From Proteles cristata cristata (lineage: Eukaryota > Chordata > Mammalia > Carnivora > Hyaenidae), in assembly GCA_017311185.1 (NCBI GenBank), contig JAESUZ010001723.1, forward strand, positions 1,178,001 through 1,242,000: a DNA stretch of 64,000 nucleotides. The letters run 5' to 3'. A model generated the notes under the pieces. It saw only the letters and a list, made by a program, of their open reading frames with translations, was not told where the DNA came from and searched no databases. Shown here one piece after another: positions 47,121 through 57,711 of this stretch. Numbering within the stretch: position 1 is the first letter of the stretch; the number at the start of each line of letters is the position of its first letter. The translations under genes were made by a program, and so were the position numbers.

Positions 47121-47407
47121 GGCAGAGAAGGACAAATACCATATGTTTGCACATATAAGAGGATTAGGAGGAACTTAAAGGAGGAACATGGGGGAGAAGA
47201 AGGGGGGAAATAGTGGGGGAGAGGGAGAGAGGCAAACCATGAGAGACTCTTGTATGCTGAGAACAAACTGAGGACTGATGTGTGGGGGGGGAGGGGGGTG
47301 ATGGGCATGGAGGAGGGCACTTGTGGGGATGAGCACTGGATGTTATATGGAAACCAACTTGACAATAAACTATTTGTAAAAATAAACAAACAAACATGTA
47401 AATAAAT
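47121..47407 (+). mobile_element. 5'-truncated young L1 3' UTR
   Basis: It runs from gcagagaaggacaaatacca through aggattaggaggaacttaaa and a G-rich tract (about 47281-47300) to ttgacaataaactatttgta and an A-rich tail. The direct repeat aaatgatctg(c/t)tgg flanks it at 47107-47120 and 47408-47421. Confidence 0.95.
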
Positions 47408-47424
47408 AAATGATCTGTTGGACC

Positions 47425-47843
47425 AGGATGGAACAGTGGATCCTTTGAGAACTGTCTTCCATTGACTAGCAAGTAGTGGGAATAAGCAGTCCAAGGTATG
47501 CAGCCAAGTAGATGCTGGGATAGGAGTGGGAGTGGCTAACCGGCCTGAACCAATTTACCTGTGGCTTTGGCCTTGAGGCAATAGTAGAAATGGGAGAAAG
47601 GAGAGAATGCCTTTATCTGAATTCATCTAGATTCAACACAAAGTCATTTTTGCAACTGTAGACTTAATGCTGGAAGTCCATCTTGAGAGTTTAAACAAGT
47701 CCTTAGTTCATTTGATAAATGTTACCAGTTCACTGCAGGCTCTATAACATTTTTGTTTGCACATATAATACTCTAAAAAAAGAAGTGAAGAAAGAATTAG
47801 CATCTGTGTATTATGGCACTTTTCTAGTTTTCAATTTAGGTTG
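47425..47843. other. DOCK3 upstream intron, nothing recognised
   Basis: No feature identified. Confidence 0.5.
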
Positions 47844-47856
47844 AAAAACTTGTTCA

Positions 47857-48054
47857 GGGGCACCTGCGTGGCTCAGTCGGTTTAGCATACAACTTTAGCT
47901 CAGGTCATAATCTCATGGTTCGGAAGTTCGGGCCCCGTGTCAGGCTGACAGCTCAGAGCCTGGAACTTGCTTCAGATTCTGTGTCTCCCTCTTTCTCTGT
48001 CCCTTCCCCACTCATGCTCTCTCTCTCAAAGATAAACAAACATTAAAAAATTTT
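47857..48054 (+). mobile_element. Can-SINE, older copy
   Basis: Head ggggcacctgcgtggctcag, middle caggctgacagctcagagcc and tail aaagataaacaaacatt plus A-runs. The repeat aaaaacttgttca / aaaaagttgttca flanks it (47844-47856 and about 48055-48068). Confidence 0.95.
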
Positions 48055-48171
48055 TAAAAAGTTGTTCAAAAGTTATCACCACTTTATTCATAAAATATTC
48101 CTTCTACCAGAAGTTATCTGTTTTATTCTCCAGTGTCGATGATTTTAACCTCTACTGTCTAGCAATTTTCT

Positions 48172-48407
48172 TTTTTTTTTTATTTATAAATTTTTTTTTA
48201 ATGTTTTATTTATTTCTAGGAGAGAGAGAGAGAGACAGCATGAGCAGGGGAGGGTCAGAGAGAGAGGGAGTCACAGACTGAAACAGGCTCCAGGCTCCGA
48301 GCTGGCAGTCAGCACAGAGCCCGACGCGGGGCTCGAACCCACGAACCGCGAGATCATGACCTAAGCGAAAGTCGGGCGCTTAACCACTAAGCCACCCAGG
48401 CGCCCCA
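48172..48407 (-). mobile_element. Can-SINE, young subfamily, well preserved
   Basis: It has ttatttctaggagagag, gagctggcagtcagcacaga, cgacgcggggctcgaaccca and the head gccacccaggcgccccat with most CpGs intact. The 16-base duplication tgtctagcaattttct is exact at 48156-48171 and 48408-48423. Confidence 0.97.
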
Positions 48408-48869
48408 TGTCTAGCAATTTTCTAAGAGTAATTAATTTGAGCCACAGAGACAACTCTTTACTATTCTGAATGACACCTGAAATCATCCTCTCTTAATGTG
48501 GAGATGGCTCTGAAGACACCATGAACATGTACTTTAGGATGTGAAAAAACAAAGAAGCAAAACAGTTTCAGAAATCTTCCATTATTGGGGATATTTTAGG
48601 ATTCTATATAATTTATGGGCTTTTGAGCTATATTTCTTTGCATTATTTTACATATCCTTAACCACTGATGATAAATTTAGAATTCATATTTTTCCATATT
48701 ATATGAAAGGTAGAAACTTTCAGCTTTAGAGGTTTAATTACCACTCCCCACCCCCACCATCCTTTCTGCTATAGTTGCTATATGAACTACGTGTACACAC
48801 ATTATAACACTTTCAAAACTGTTATTTTTGATTTATAGTCATGAATTTTTTAAAGTTAGGAGGATAAAT

Positions 48870-49544
48870 CAACTTTTATATTTACCCATATATTTACCAT
48901 TTCCAGTGCTATTCAATAATTCCTGAAAATCTGGGTTTCCCTCTAATTCTTTCTTTTAGCCAGGAGAACCAGTTAGCTCCAGTTAGCATATCTGAAGCGT
49001 AATTCTACTGGTGACATATTCTCTTACTTTTCCTTCATCTGAAAATATCTTCATTTCATCTTTATTCTTGAAAGATATTGTTCACCAGATAAATAATTCT
49101 GTGTTTGTCCTTCAACACTTTAAAGATGTTTTCTACTATCACTGTAGTTTCTGATAAAAAGCTCGTGATCACTTGAATTGTTACCCTGTGTCATTTTTAC
49201 TAGCTACTTCTAAGATTTTCATTTTTATTGGTTTTAAGTAGTTAGATGATGATGTGTCAAATTTATCCTGTTTGGCATTTAATGGGCTTCTTGAATCTGT
49301 AAATTTACGTCTTTCACAAAATTTGTTAAAGTTATTTCCATTATTTCTACAATTTTTTTTTCAGACCTATTCTTCTTCCTGTCTCCTTATGAAATTCCAG
49401 TGTGAGTCTGTTTTGAAATTGTCACCATAAGGTTTATTTTGCTTTGTATCAATATTTTTTCTCTTTTCTTTAGACTTGGATAATTCATATTGGTCTTTAT
49501 ATTCACCAATTCTCTCTCATCTCATGGTTCAATTAACCTCATCC
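48870..49544 (-). mobile_element. Ancient L1/HAL1-like fragment, left part
   Basis: The text tctgaaaatatcttcatttcatc, attcttgaaagatattgttc, gataaataattctgtgtttg and tctactatcactgtagtttc is the reversed internal part of an old L1-like element. It seems to continue at 49778-49811 and 51430-51930 after later insertions. Confidence 0.55.
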
Positions 49545-49556
49545 AGAGATATTTTT

Positions 49557-49764
49557 TTTTAATGTTTTATTTATTTCTAGGAGAGAGAGAGACAGCATGA
49601 GCAGGGGAGGGTCAGAGAGAGAGGGAGTCACAGACTGAAACAGGCTCCAGGCTCTGAGCTGGCAGTCAGCACAGAGCCCGACGCGGGGCTCGAACCCACG
49701 AACCGCGAGATCATGACCTAAGCGAAAGTCGGACGCTTAACCTACTAAGCCACCTAGGCGCCCC
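49557..49764 (-). mobile_element. Can-SINE, young subfamily, well preserved
   Basis: Very similar to the copy at 48172-48407, with ttatttctaggagagagaga, ctggcagtcagcacagagcc and the head gccacctaggcgcccc. The 12-base duplication agagatattttt is at 49545-49556 and 49766-49777. It sits inside the older L1-like element. Confidence 0.96.
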
Positions 49765-49811
49765 AAGAGATATTTTTAATGTAGATATGTTTCTCAGTTC
49801 TAAAATCTCCA

Positions 49812-51195
49812 TTTTTTTTAAAATTTAAATTCAAATTAGTTAACATATAGTGTAGTACTGGTTTCAGGAGTAGAATTTACTTACATATAACACTCAGTGC
49901 GCATCCCAACAAGTGCCCTCCCAAATGCCCACCAACCATTTAGTTCATTCCCCCACCCACCTCCCTCCAGCAACCCTTAGTTTGTTCTGTGTCTTTTAGA
50001 GCCTCTTACAGTTTGCCTCCCTCTCTGTTTTTATCTTACTTTTCTTTCCCTTCCCTTATGTTCATCTGTTATGTTTCTTAGATTCCACATATGAGTGAAA
50101 TCACAGGGTATTTGTCTTTCTTTGACTTATTTAGCTTAGCATAATACACTCTAGTTCCATCCCATCCATGTTGTTTCCATCCATGGCAAGACTTCATTCT
50201 TCTTGATTGTGGAGTAATATTCCATTATGTATGTATGTATGTTTATATATACTATATCTTCTTTATCCATTCATCAGTTGGTGGACACTTGGGCTCTTTC
50301 CATAATTTGGCTATTATTGATAGTGCTGCTATAAACATTGGGGTGCATGTGCCCCTTCAACTCAGTACTGTATCCTTTGGATAAATCCCTAGTTGTGCAA
50401 TTGCTGGGTCATACAGTAGTTCTATTTTTAATATTTTGAGGCACCTCTATACTGTTTTCCAGAGTGGCTGCACTCATTTGCATTCCCAACAACAGTGCAA
50501 AAGGATTCTCCTTTCTCTGCATCCTCACCAGCATCTGTTGTTTCTTGAATTATTTTAGCCATTTTGACAGGTATAAGGTGGCATCTCATTGTGGTTTTGA
50601 TTTGTATTTCCCAGATGATGAGTGATGCTAAGCATCTTTTCATGTGTCTGTTAGCCATCTGGATGTCTTCTTTGGAAAAGTGTCTATTCATATCTTCTGC
50701 CAATTTCTTCACTGGATTATTTGGTTTTTGGGTGTTGAGTTTGCTAAGTTCTTTATAGATTCTGAATGCTAATCCTTTATCCAATATGTCATTTACAAAT
50801 ACCTTCTCCCATTCTGTATGCTGCCTTTTAGTTTTGTTGATTGCTTCCTTCACTGTGCAGAGGCTTTTGATCTTGATGAGGTCCCAGTAGTTCATTTTGC
50901 CTTTGTTTCCCTTGCCTCTGGAGATATGTCTAGTAAGAAGTTGCTCTGGCTGAGGTCAAAGAGGTTGCTACCTGTTTCCTCCTCTAGGATTTTGATGGTT
51001 TCCTGTCTTACATTTAAGTCTCCCATCCATTTTGAATTAATTTCATGCATGGTGTAAGAAAGTGGTCCAGTTTCATTCTTCTGCATGCTGCTGTCCAGTT
51101 TTCCCAGCACCATTTGTTGAAGAGACTTTTTTCCATTGGATGGTCTTTCCTGCTTTGTTGAAGATTAGTTGGCCATACATCTGGTCCATTTCCAT
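49812..51195 (-). mobile_element. L1 3' part (ORF2 end and 3' UTR), intermediate age
   Basis: The minus strand codes, in two frames (51113-50892 and 50895-50428), for the end of ORF2: [21 protein letters not shown], then [28 protein letters not shown] text and [19 protein letters not shown]. The 3' UTR follows to poly-T at 49812. It differs from the young L1s in the 3' UTR (caaattagttaacatatagt, ttcaggagtagaatttactt), which is related to the fragment at 18328-18426. Confidence 0.92.
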
Positions 51196-51242
51196 TTGGT
51201 TATTTTAAAAAGTATTTTGTATTTTTCTGTTGATATTTTTAC

Positions 51243-51424
51243 CATTTTTTTACACAGTTTATTGTCAAGTTGGTTTCCATATAACATCCAGTGCTCATGC
51301 CCACAAGTGCCCTCCTCCATGCCCATCACCCCCCTTTTGCCTTCCCCCCACCCCCATCAGCCCTCAGTTTGTTCTTGGCATTCAAGAGTCTCTCGTGGTT
51401 TGCCTCCCTCCCTCTCCCTATTTA
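51243..51424 (-). mobile_element. 5'-truncated young L1 3' UTR
   Basis: A reversed tip: poly-T, cacagtttattgtcaagttg, gtttccatataacatccagt, a C-rich tract, then ttcaagagtctctcgtggtt. It ends near 51424. No clear duplication was seen. Confidence 0.9.
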
Positions 51425-51429
51425 TTTAC

Positions 51430-51930
51430 TCACTGACCATAACAGCTGCTTTAAAAGTCTTGTCTGATAATTCCAACACCTGAGTTCTCTTATGACTGGT
51501 TTCTGTTGGTTGCTTTTTTGCCTGAGAATAGGTTACATTTTTGTGGTTCTTTGTATATCCCAAAATTTCATACTATATCTTGGACATTATAATTGTTATG
51601 CTGTGGGACATTTAATTAGTATTTTTGTTTTAATAGGAATTAACTTGCTTGGCTTAATCTGTAATGTTTCTCCTGTGATTGATGGGAGGTCAAATCGCAG
51701 TTTTCTTTTAGCCTTAGTTGCTACCTGCTTTGAGTTGGCCTTGCCTATTTGTGTTTCAGGGATCACCTGCCATCACGGGCAGTGTTCATTTATAGAATTT
51801 TGGATTCTCCATCTCCTACCTCTTCTCCCCAAGACTCCCTGTGTTGGTCATGTTTGCCCCAGCCTCCATGTCTTAATTCCTCAGGCTAAAAATATGGAGG
51901 TTTTCTACTGAAGTTTTAGCCACCCCACAA
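51430..51930 (-). mobile_element. Ancient L1/HAL1-like fragment, right part
   Basis: The text tcactgaccataacagctgc, tttaaaagtcttgtctgata, attccaacacctgagttctc, ctggtttctgttggttgctt and tcatactatatcttggacat is reversed old L1-like sequence. A 139-codon frame on the + strand (51492-51911) runs through it and is not a gene. Confidence 0.55.
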
Positions 51931-51934
51931 TGTT

Positions 51935-52860
51935 CTGAGACTGCAACTCAGACCAAATCACAAAAAAGGAAATTCACCCTGTGTTGGTCCCTTTCTTCAA
52001 ATTTTTATTCCCCTCCAATAACTGCCTGATTCTGTTCATTCTGCAGAACCTTAAGGTGATTGCTTTTTGTTTTTTAGCCAGTGTTTATAGGGGTTAGCCT
52101 GATAGGGGCACACTCTACCATACCAGAAATGAAACCAGCACATCTGTACCCTTAAAAGACAGCCCAAATCCAAGACACCCTCTTCTCATCTGGATTACTG
52201 CAAAAGCCTCCTATCTAGTTTATTTAGTTAAATGACTAAGAGTGAGAAGTCTGATTGTAATCCCATCCCTCGGCTCCACGTTGTTAATTTGGAAGTCATT
52301 TTGAGATCTAATGATGAGAGGATGGTAGACAAGAGATCTTTCCCCTGGAAGATGGCCCCATGGTATATTCACCTTCTCTGGAATGGCTTACCATTACTAC
52401 TTTATTCAAAATAGCAAAATTTCCCTTATAGTTTACTTTCTCTATTCGATAAGACTTATCCCTCCAAATACACTATAAACCTTACTTATTTATTGTATTT
52501 TTGGACTGATTTTTACAGAATTTTCACTACACTTCTAGAGCAGGAATCTTTGTGTGTTCTATTTACAGCCATATCTCTAGAGCCTATAACAGTGGAAGCA
52601 TATAGCTAAGTGCAAAATAAATATCTGATTTATAAATAAATTACTATACCAATCTACTATAATTCCTATCTTGATACCCCTTAATTCTCTACATGCCTCT
52701 CCAGGCAAAGGATTTCTTTTGAACTTATGTCAGAAGCATTGGTCATTCTATTCTACTATGTACTGGGCATTACAGCCTAGACAGAAGGCAAATTCCTTGT
52801 AAACAAAGATTGTCTTTAAAAACCTGACCATTTCTTTTAACATTTTAATCTAAACTCTAT
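51935..52860. other. DOCK3 upstream intron, nothing recognised
   Basis: No exon or named repeat was found. Confidence 0.5.
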
Positions 52861-52861
52861 A

Positions 52862-53054
52862 GGACACTGTACCAGTCAGTTGAGCATCCAACTCTTGATT
52901 TTCGCTCATGGTCATTATCTCATGGTTTGTGGGATCTGAGTTCCACATCAGGCTCTGTGCTGACAGCATGGAATGTGCTTGGGATTCTCTCTCTCTCCTA
53001 CTCTCTTTGCCCCTCCCCTCCTTTCTCTCTCAAAAACAAACATTAAAAACATTT
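52862..53054 (+). mobile_element. Can-SINE, old diverged copy
   Basis: Decayed head (ccagtcagttgagcatccaa, ctcttgattttcgctcatgg), ccacatcaggctctgtgctg, acagcatggaatgtgcttgg, CT-rich middle and caaaaacaaacattaaaaac tail. Confidence 0.88.
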
Positions 53055-53059
53055 TCTCT

Positions 53060-53800
53060 AGTTTGACATCAATAATCAGAGCATAATAACCACTGGCATA
53101 CACAGGAGGCCAACTTCTGATCTTATTCTCAGATGAAAAAAGACTCAGGTTTAACCATCGACCATGGTGCATATCTAAATTGAAAGTTTTGCTTTGACTA
53201 TCTCTTAGCAGATTTTCACTCTAATGTATTTGAACAAGACCTGTGCCTTGGGCATATATACGAATGTATGTTGGGTTGGCTTGGCCACTGAAATGAAATA
53301 CATTAGGGTTTAAACCATATTTGTATTCATTCTATATTTTTAGTTTTGCATTATATAAGAATATATTAATTAAAGCTTATAAGACAATAGGATTATAAGC
53401 AGTTTCACTTAAGTATCTGTTTGTTGGTTTCTCCATCCATAGATCATAGATCTCTGGCTTTCTCTGTAGGATAGAAAGTGAGCTAATTTTTAATTTCCCT
53501 AGACTTCTGAAATTTCCAAGGAAGATATGCATACTGACAATGACAGACTAGAGAGCAGAGTAGAAAAGGAAGATGATGCTGAAAGTCACCAGAGCCAGGG
53601 TGGTAGTTCCTTTTATTCCTACGGGGACTCAGACAAAATCCTTGGGGGTAATGTTGGGTAGTGAGCTGGAGGCTATGTTCCAGAGCAAGTTAGTTAAGGC
53701 AGGCTAGGCCATACAATGGGGCCCTGAGTGGAAGGATCAAGATTGAACTGCAGGCCCCTCATCGGCTGCCTGAGCTCCTACCAAAAAGCTCCAGTTGCAT
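53060..53800. other. DOCK3 upstream intron, nothing recognised
   Basis: No feature identified. Confidence 0.5.
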
Positions 53801-53819
53801 TGTAAGATATGAACTTTTT

Positions 53820-54018
53820 AAATATTTATTTGTTTTTGAGAGAGACAGAGTGCGAGTGGGAGAGGGGCAGAGAGAGAGGGAGACACAGAATTGGAAGCAG
53901 GATCCAGGCTCTGAGCTGTCAGCACAGAACCCGATGTGTGGCTCGAACTCACAGACTGCCAGGTCATGACCTGAGCCAAAGTTGGGCGCTTAACAGACTG
54001 AGCCACCCAGGTGCCTCT
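53820..54018 (-). mobile_element. Can-SINE, older copy
   Basis: It reads aatatttatttgtttttgag through the body to gagccacccaggtgcctc. The duplication taagatatgaacttttt / taagatatgagtttttt is at 53803-53819 and 54019-54035. Confidence 0.95.
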
Positions 54019-54035
54019 TAAGATATGAGTTTTTT

Positions 54036-54739
54036 TTCTTTTGCAGAGGGAAGCAAAACTCTTTGATTTAATAAACAAAATTCTCACATATCATTTTAAA
54101 GGAAAATTCCTTTCAAGAGCACCTGAGATTTTCACAGAGGCAAACTACCTCATTTGGGTAGAATGCTGGACTCTCAAGGAGAGTTTTGTACTTCAACTAC
54201 AGAAAAAGCTGATTTTCAAGAAAAAGTTAATTCTACGCAAAGGTATTTTGAATGCTGAATAAACTCCAGAAGAATGAGAAATGAAGTATTTTAGCTTACT
54301 CTGCACAGCAGACATGAAAAGATAGCTAACATAAGTGTTTTCACATGATAATTAAGAGAGATTAAGTTTCTGAGGGCAACTTTGTGTTCCCAAGGCCTAG
54401 CAGAAAAACCTGGCATAGAGAAGACTCCTTAGAGAAAGCCAGCTGAGTGATGAAATCAATCATTGGTACCCTGAGACTTTAGAGCACTTTGCTAAATTGG
54501 TAAAAGGCCAGCAAGAGAACCAGGCATATTAGCAGGCACCCCAGAGGTACACAGAAAATAAGTTAGTTATACAATAATACTCCTTGTTTCAATAAGGAAA
54601 TTCACATAATAGAAAGAAAAAGTGTATCCACACAGAACCAAATACAAATTTTAACACAAATTCTATTCTAAAAGAAAATTATTTATGTTATTTTGAGGAA
54701 GTAATTATGTGGTAATTATTAAATTAGATTAATATAATC
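54036..54739. other. DOCK3 upstream intron, nothing recognised
   Basis: A + strand frame at 54041-54262 follows an acceptor-like ttttcttttgcag but has no recognisable family or convincing downstream exon. Confidence 0.45.
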
Positions 54740-54751
54740 ATTAACAATCTT

Positions 54752-54818
54752 TTTTTTTTAAGTTTATTTACCCATTTAAGAGAAATCATGCATGAGCGGG
54801 GAGGTGGCAGAAAAAGAG

Positions 54819-54875
<57 letters not shown>

Positions 54876-54993
54876 CCCAAGCATACTCCTCACTATCTCA
54901 GAGCCTGAAGTGCGTCTCCATCTCACAAACCATGAGATCATGACATGAGCTGAAATCATGTTTAACCAACTGAGCCACCTAGGCACCCCAAAA
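54752..54993 (-). mobile_element. Can-SINE with expanded (GA)n tract
   Basis: Reversed SINE with decayed head (gagccacctaggcacccc) and a GA microsatellite at about 54829-54873. The 12-base repeat attaacaatctt flanks it (54740-54751 and 54994-55005). Confidence 0.94.
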
Positions 54994-55005
54994 ATTAACA
55001 ATCTT

Positions 55006-55355
55006 AATAGACGTATGTATAAAAAAAATAATTTTTTTAAGAAAGGCAATGCATTCCTTATAGAAGGGGAAACTATTATTAAGGAAAAAATACAAAGGAC
55101 ATTTTAAATTCTGGCTGTTTATAGGCTTTGTTCTTCTATTACCTCATTACTCCAAAGCAAAGCAGGTGTTTGTTCCACACTGACATCAGAAGCTGGCTAC
55201 TGGAAGGGGAGAAGTATAAATGAAACATTCTGGTCTATTTATCTACTCACATAGCAAAGCTGATATTTGTTATAATTTGTTGTAAGACTGCTGCCAGCTA
55301 CTTTAAGAAAGTATCGCTACCAAAACTTTACATATCAGTCAGTACAAGAATTCTT
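55006..55355. other. DOCK3 upstream intron, nothing recognised
   Basis: No feature identified. Confidence 0.5.
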
Positions 55356-55359
55356 TTTA

Positions 55360-55595
55360 AGTGCGCCTGGGTAGCTCAGTTGGTTAAGCGTCCAACTTCA
55401 GCTCAGGTCATGATCTCACAGTTCGTGGGTTCGATTCCTATGTCGGGTTCTGTGCTGACAGCTGGCTCAGAGCCTGAGGACTGTCTTCAGATTCTGTGGC
55501 TCCCTCTCTCTCTGACCCTCTCCTGCTTATGCTGTCTCTCTCTCTCTCTCGAATATAAATAAAACATTTTAAAAAATTAAAGAATTTTTTTTTTA
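55360..55595 (+). mobile_element. Can-SINE, intermediate subfamily
   Basis: Head gtgcgcctgggtagctcagt, B-box gggttcgattcc, middle ctgacagctggctcagagcc and a tail gaatataaataaaacatttt. The CTGGCT insertion in the middle links it to the intermediate group. Flanks agaattcttttt / agaatttttttt suggest a duplication. Confidence 0.94.
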
Positions 55596-55869
55596 GAAAT
55601 TTTAGTCTCTAAAAAATTACTGAAGATTATAATATAAATTATATTCATATAGACATATATAATTTTTCCCCACAAACACAAGTCATATTATACTTATAAT
55701 TGTAAACTTGCTGTTTTCACTGGACAATATATATGTTTTTTAAATATATAGAATGTGTTTACGTAGAAGTGATCCCTGATGCAGGCAGATTCTAAGATGT
55801 CCTCCAAATTTCTCCTTCAATCTGGAGTTGCAAATCTGTGATTAAATATGGTGGTTTTTAGACCGTGAA

Positions 55870-57362
55870 TAGCCAAAGTAATATTGAAGAAGAAAACCAA
55901 AATGGGAGGCATCACCATCCCAGACTTCAGCCTCAACTACAAAGCTGTCGTCATCAAGACAGTACAGTATTGCCACAAAAACAGACATGTAGACCAATGG
56001 AAGAGAATAGAGAACTCAGAATTGTACCCACAAATGTATGGCCACCTAATCTTTGACAAAGCGGGAAAGAGTATCCAATGGAAAAAAGACAGCCTCTTAC
56101 CAGATGGTGCTGTGAAAACTGGACAGCAACATGCAAAAGAATGAAACTAGATCATTTTCTCACACCATACACAAAATAAACTCAAAATGGATAAAAGACC
56201 TGAACATGAGACAGGAAACCATTAAAACCCTAGAGGAGAAAGCAGGAAACAACCTGCTTGATCTCAACCGCAGCAATTTCTTACTTGGCACATCCCCAAA
56301 GGCAAGGGAATCAAGAGCAAAAATGATCTACTGGGACCTCATCAAGATCAAAAGCTTCTGCACGGCAAAGGAAACAATCAATAAAACTACAATAAAAACA
56401 ATCAACAAAACAACTGATGGAATGGGAAAAGATAGTTGCAAATGACATTTCAGATAAAGGGTTAATATCCAAAATCTATAAGGAACTAACCAAACTCCAC
56501 ACTTGAAAACCAAACAATCCAGTAAAGAAATGGGCTGAAGCCATGAACAAACACTTCTCCAAAGAGGACATCCAGATGTCCAACAGACACATGAAATGAT
56601 GCTCAGCATCTCTCATCATCAGGGAAATACAAATCAAAACTACACTGAAATACCAACTCACGCTGGTCAGAGTGGCTAAAAAGAACAAATCAAGAGAATC
56701 TACATGTGGTGAAGATGTGGAGAAATGGACACCCTCCTACACTGTTGGTGGGAATGTAAACTGGTACAACACCTCTGGAAAACAGTATGGAGGCTCCTCA
56801 AAAAATTAACAACAGAACTCCCCTATGACCCAGCAGTAGCACTGCTAGGAATTTACCCAGGGGATACAGGAGTGCTGATGCATAGGGGCACATGTACTCC
56901 AATGTTCATAGCAGCACTCTGAACAACAGTCAAAACATGGAAAGAGCCTAGGTGTCCATCAACTGAGGAAGGGATCAAGAAGATGTGGTTTATCTATACA
57001 ATGGAACACTACATGGCAATGAGAAAGAATGAAATCTGGCCATGTGTCGCAACATGGATGGAACTTGAGGGTGTTTGCTGAGCAAAATAAGTCAGGCAGA
57101 GAAGGACAGATACCATATGTTTGCATGTATAGGAGGATCAGGAGGAACTTAACGGAGGACCATGGCAGATGAGAAGGAGAAAAATAGTTGGAGAGAGGGA
57201 GGGAGGCAAACTATGAGAGACTCTTGAATTCAGAGTACAAACTGAAGACTGGTGAGGGTGGGGGAATGGGGAAGGGAGGTGATGGTCATGGAGGAGGGCA
57301 CTTGTGGGGATGAGCACCGTGTGTTATGTGGAAACCAACTTGACAATAAACTATTGAAGAAA
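55870..57362 (+). mobile_element. L1, last third of ORF2 and 3' UTR
   Basis: It starts inside ORF2 (agccaaagtaatattgaaga; protein [20 protein letters not shown]) and runs through [19 protein letters not shown], a repeated 'aaaacaatcaacaaaacaac' expansion near 56390-56410, [19 protein letters not shown] and the 3' UTR to ttgacaataaactattgaag and poly-A. Several frameshifts break ORF2. It is moderately diverged from the young copies. Confidence 0.94.
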
Positions 57363-57711
57363 AAAATTCAGTTGTTGGTATCATTATTATCAACAGTACC
57401 CAAATTATGGAAAGAGCCCAAATGTCCACTGGCTAATGATTGGGTAAAAACTATGTGGTATGTTTTTACACACACACACACATGCACACAAACACACACA
57501 CACACACACACACACGAATATTACTCAACCATAATAAAGAATGAAATCTTGCCATTTGCAATGAAATGGATGTGGATTATGCTAAACCTAATAAGTCAGT
57601 CAGAGAAAGATAAATACCATATGATTTCATTCATATGTGGAACTTAATAAAAAAAACAGATGAACATAGGGGGAAAAAGAGAGAGAGGCAAACCATAAAA
57701 CAGACTCTTAA
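57363..57711 (+). mobile_element. Older L1 3' portion with (CA)n expansion
   Basis: The text acagtacccaaattatggaa, tggtatgtttttacacacac, gaatattactcaaccataat, aaatggatgtggattatgct, cagagaaagataaataccat and tgatttcattcatatgtgga is the end of ORF2 and 3' UTR of an older L1. It is cut at gactcttaac where a younger L1 starts. The (CA)n run spans about 57469-57516. Confidence 0.85.

Noticed and set aside
51492..51911. 139-codon open frame on the + strand
   Set aside because: It runs antisense through an old L1-like element interrupted by later insertions; the hydrophobic look comes from reversed A-rich L1 text.
54041..54262. Frame after an acceptor-like ttttcttttgcag, possible + strand exon
   Set aside because: The pyrimidine run is the target-repeat/T-run beside a SINE. 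No family motif, no partner exon and no donor with consistent phase were seen.
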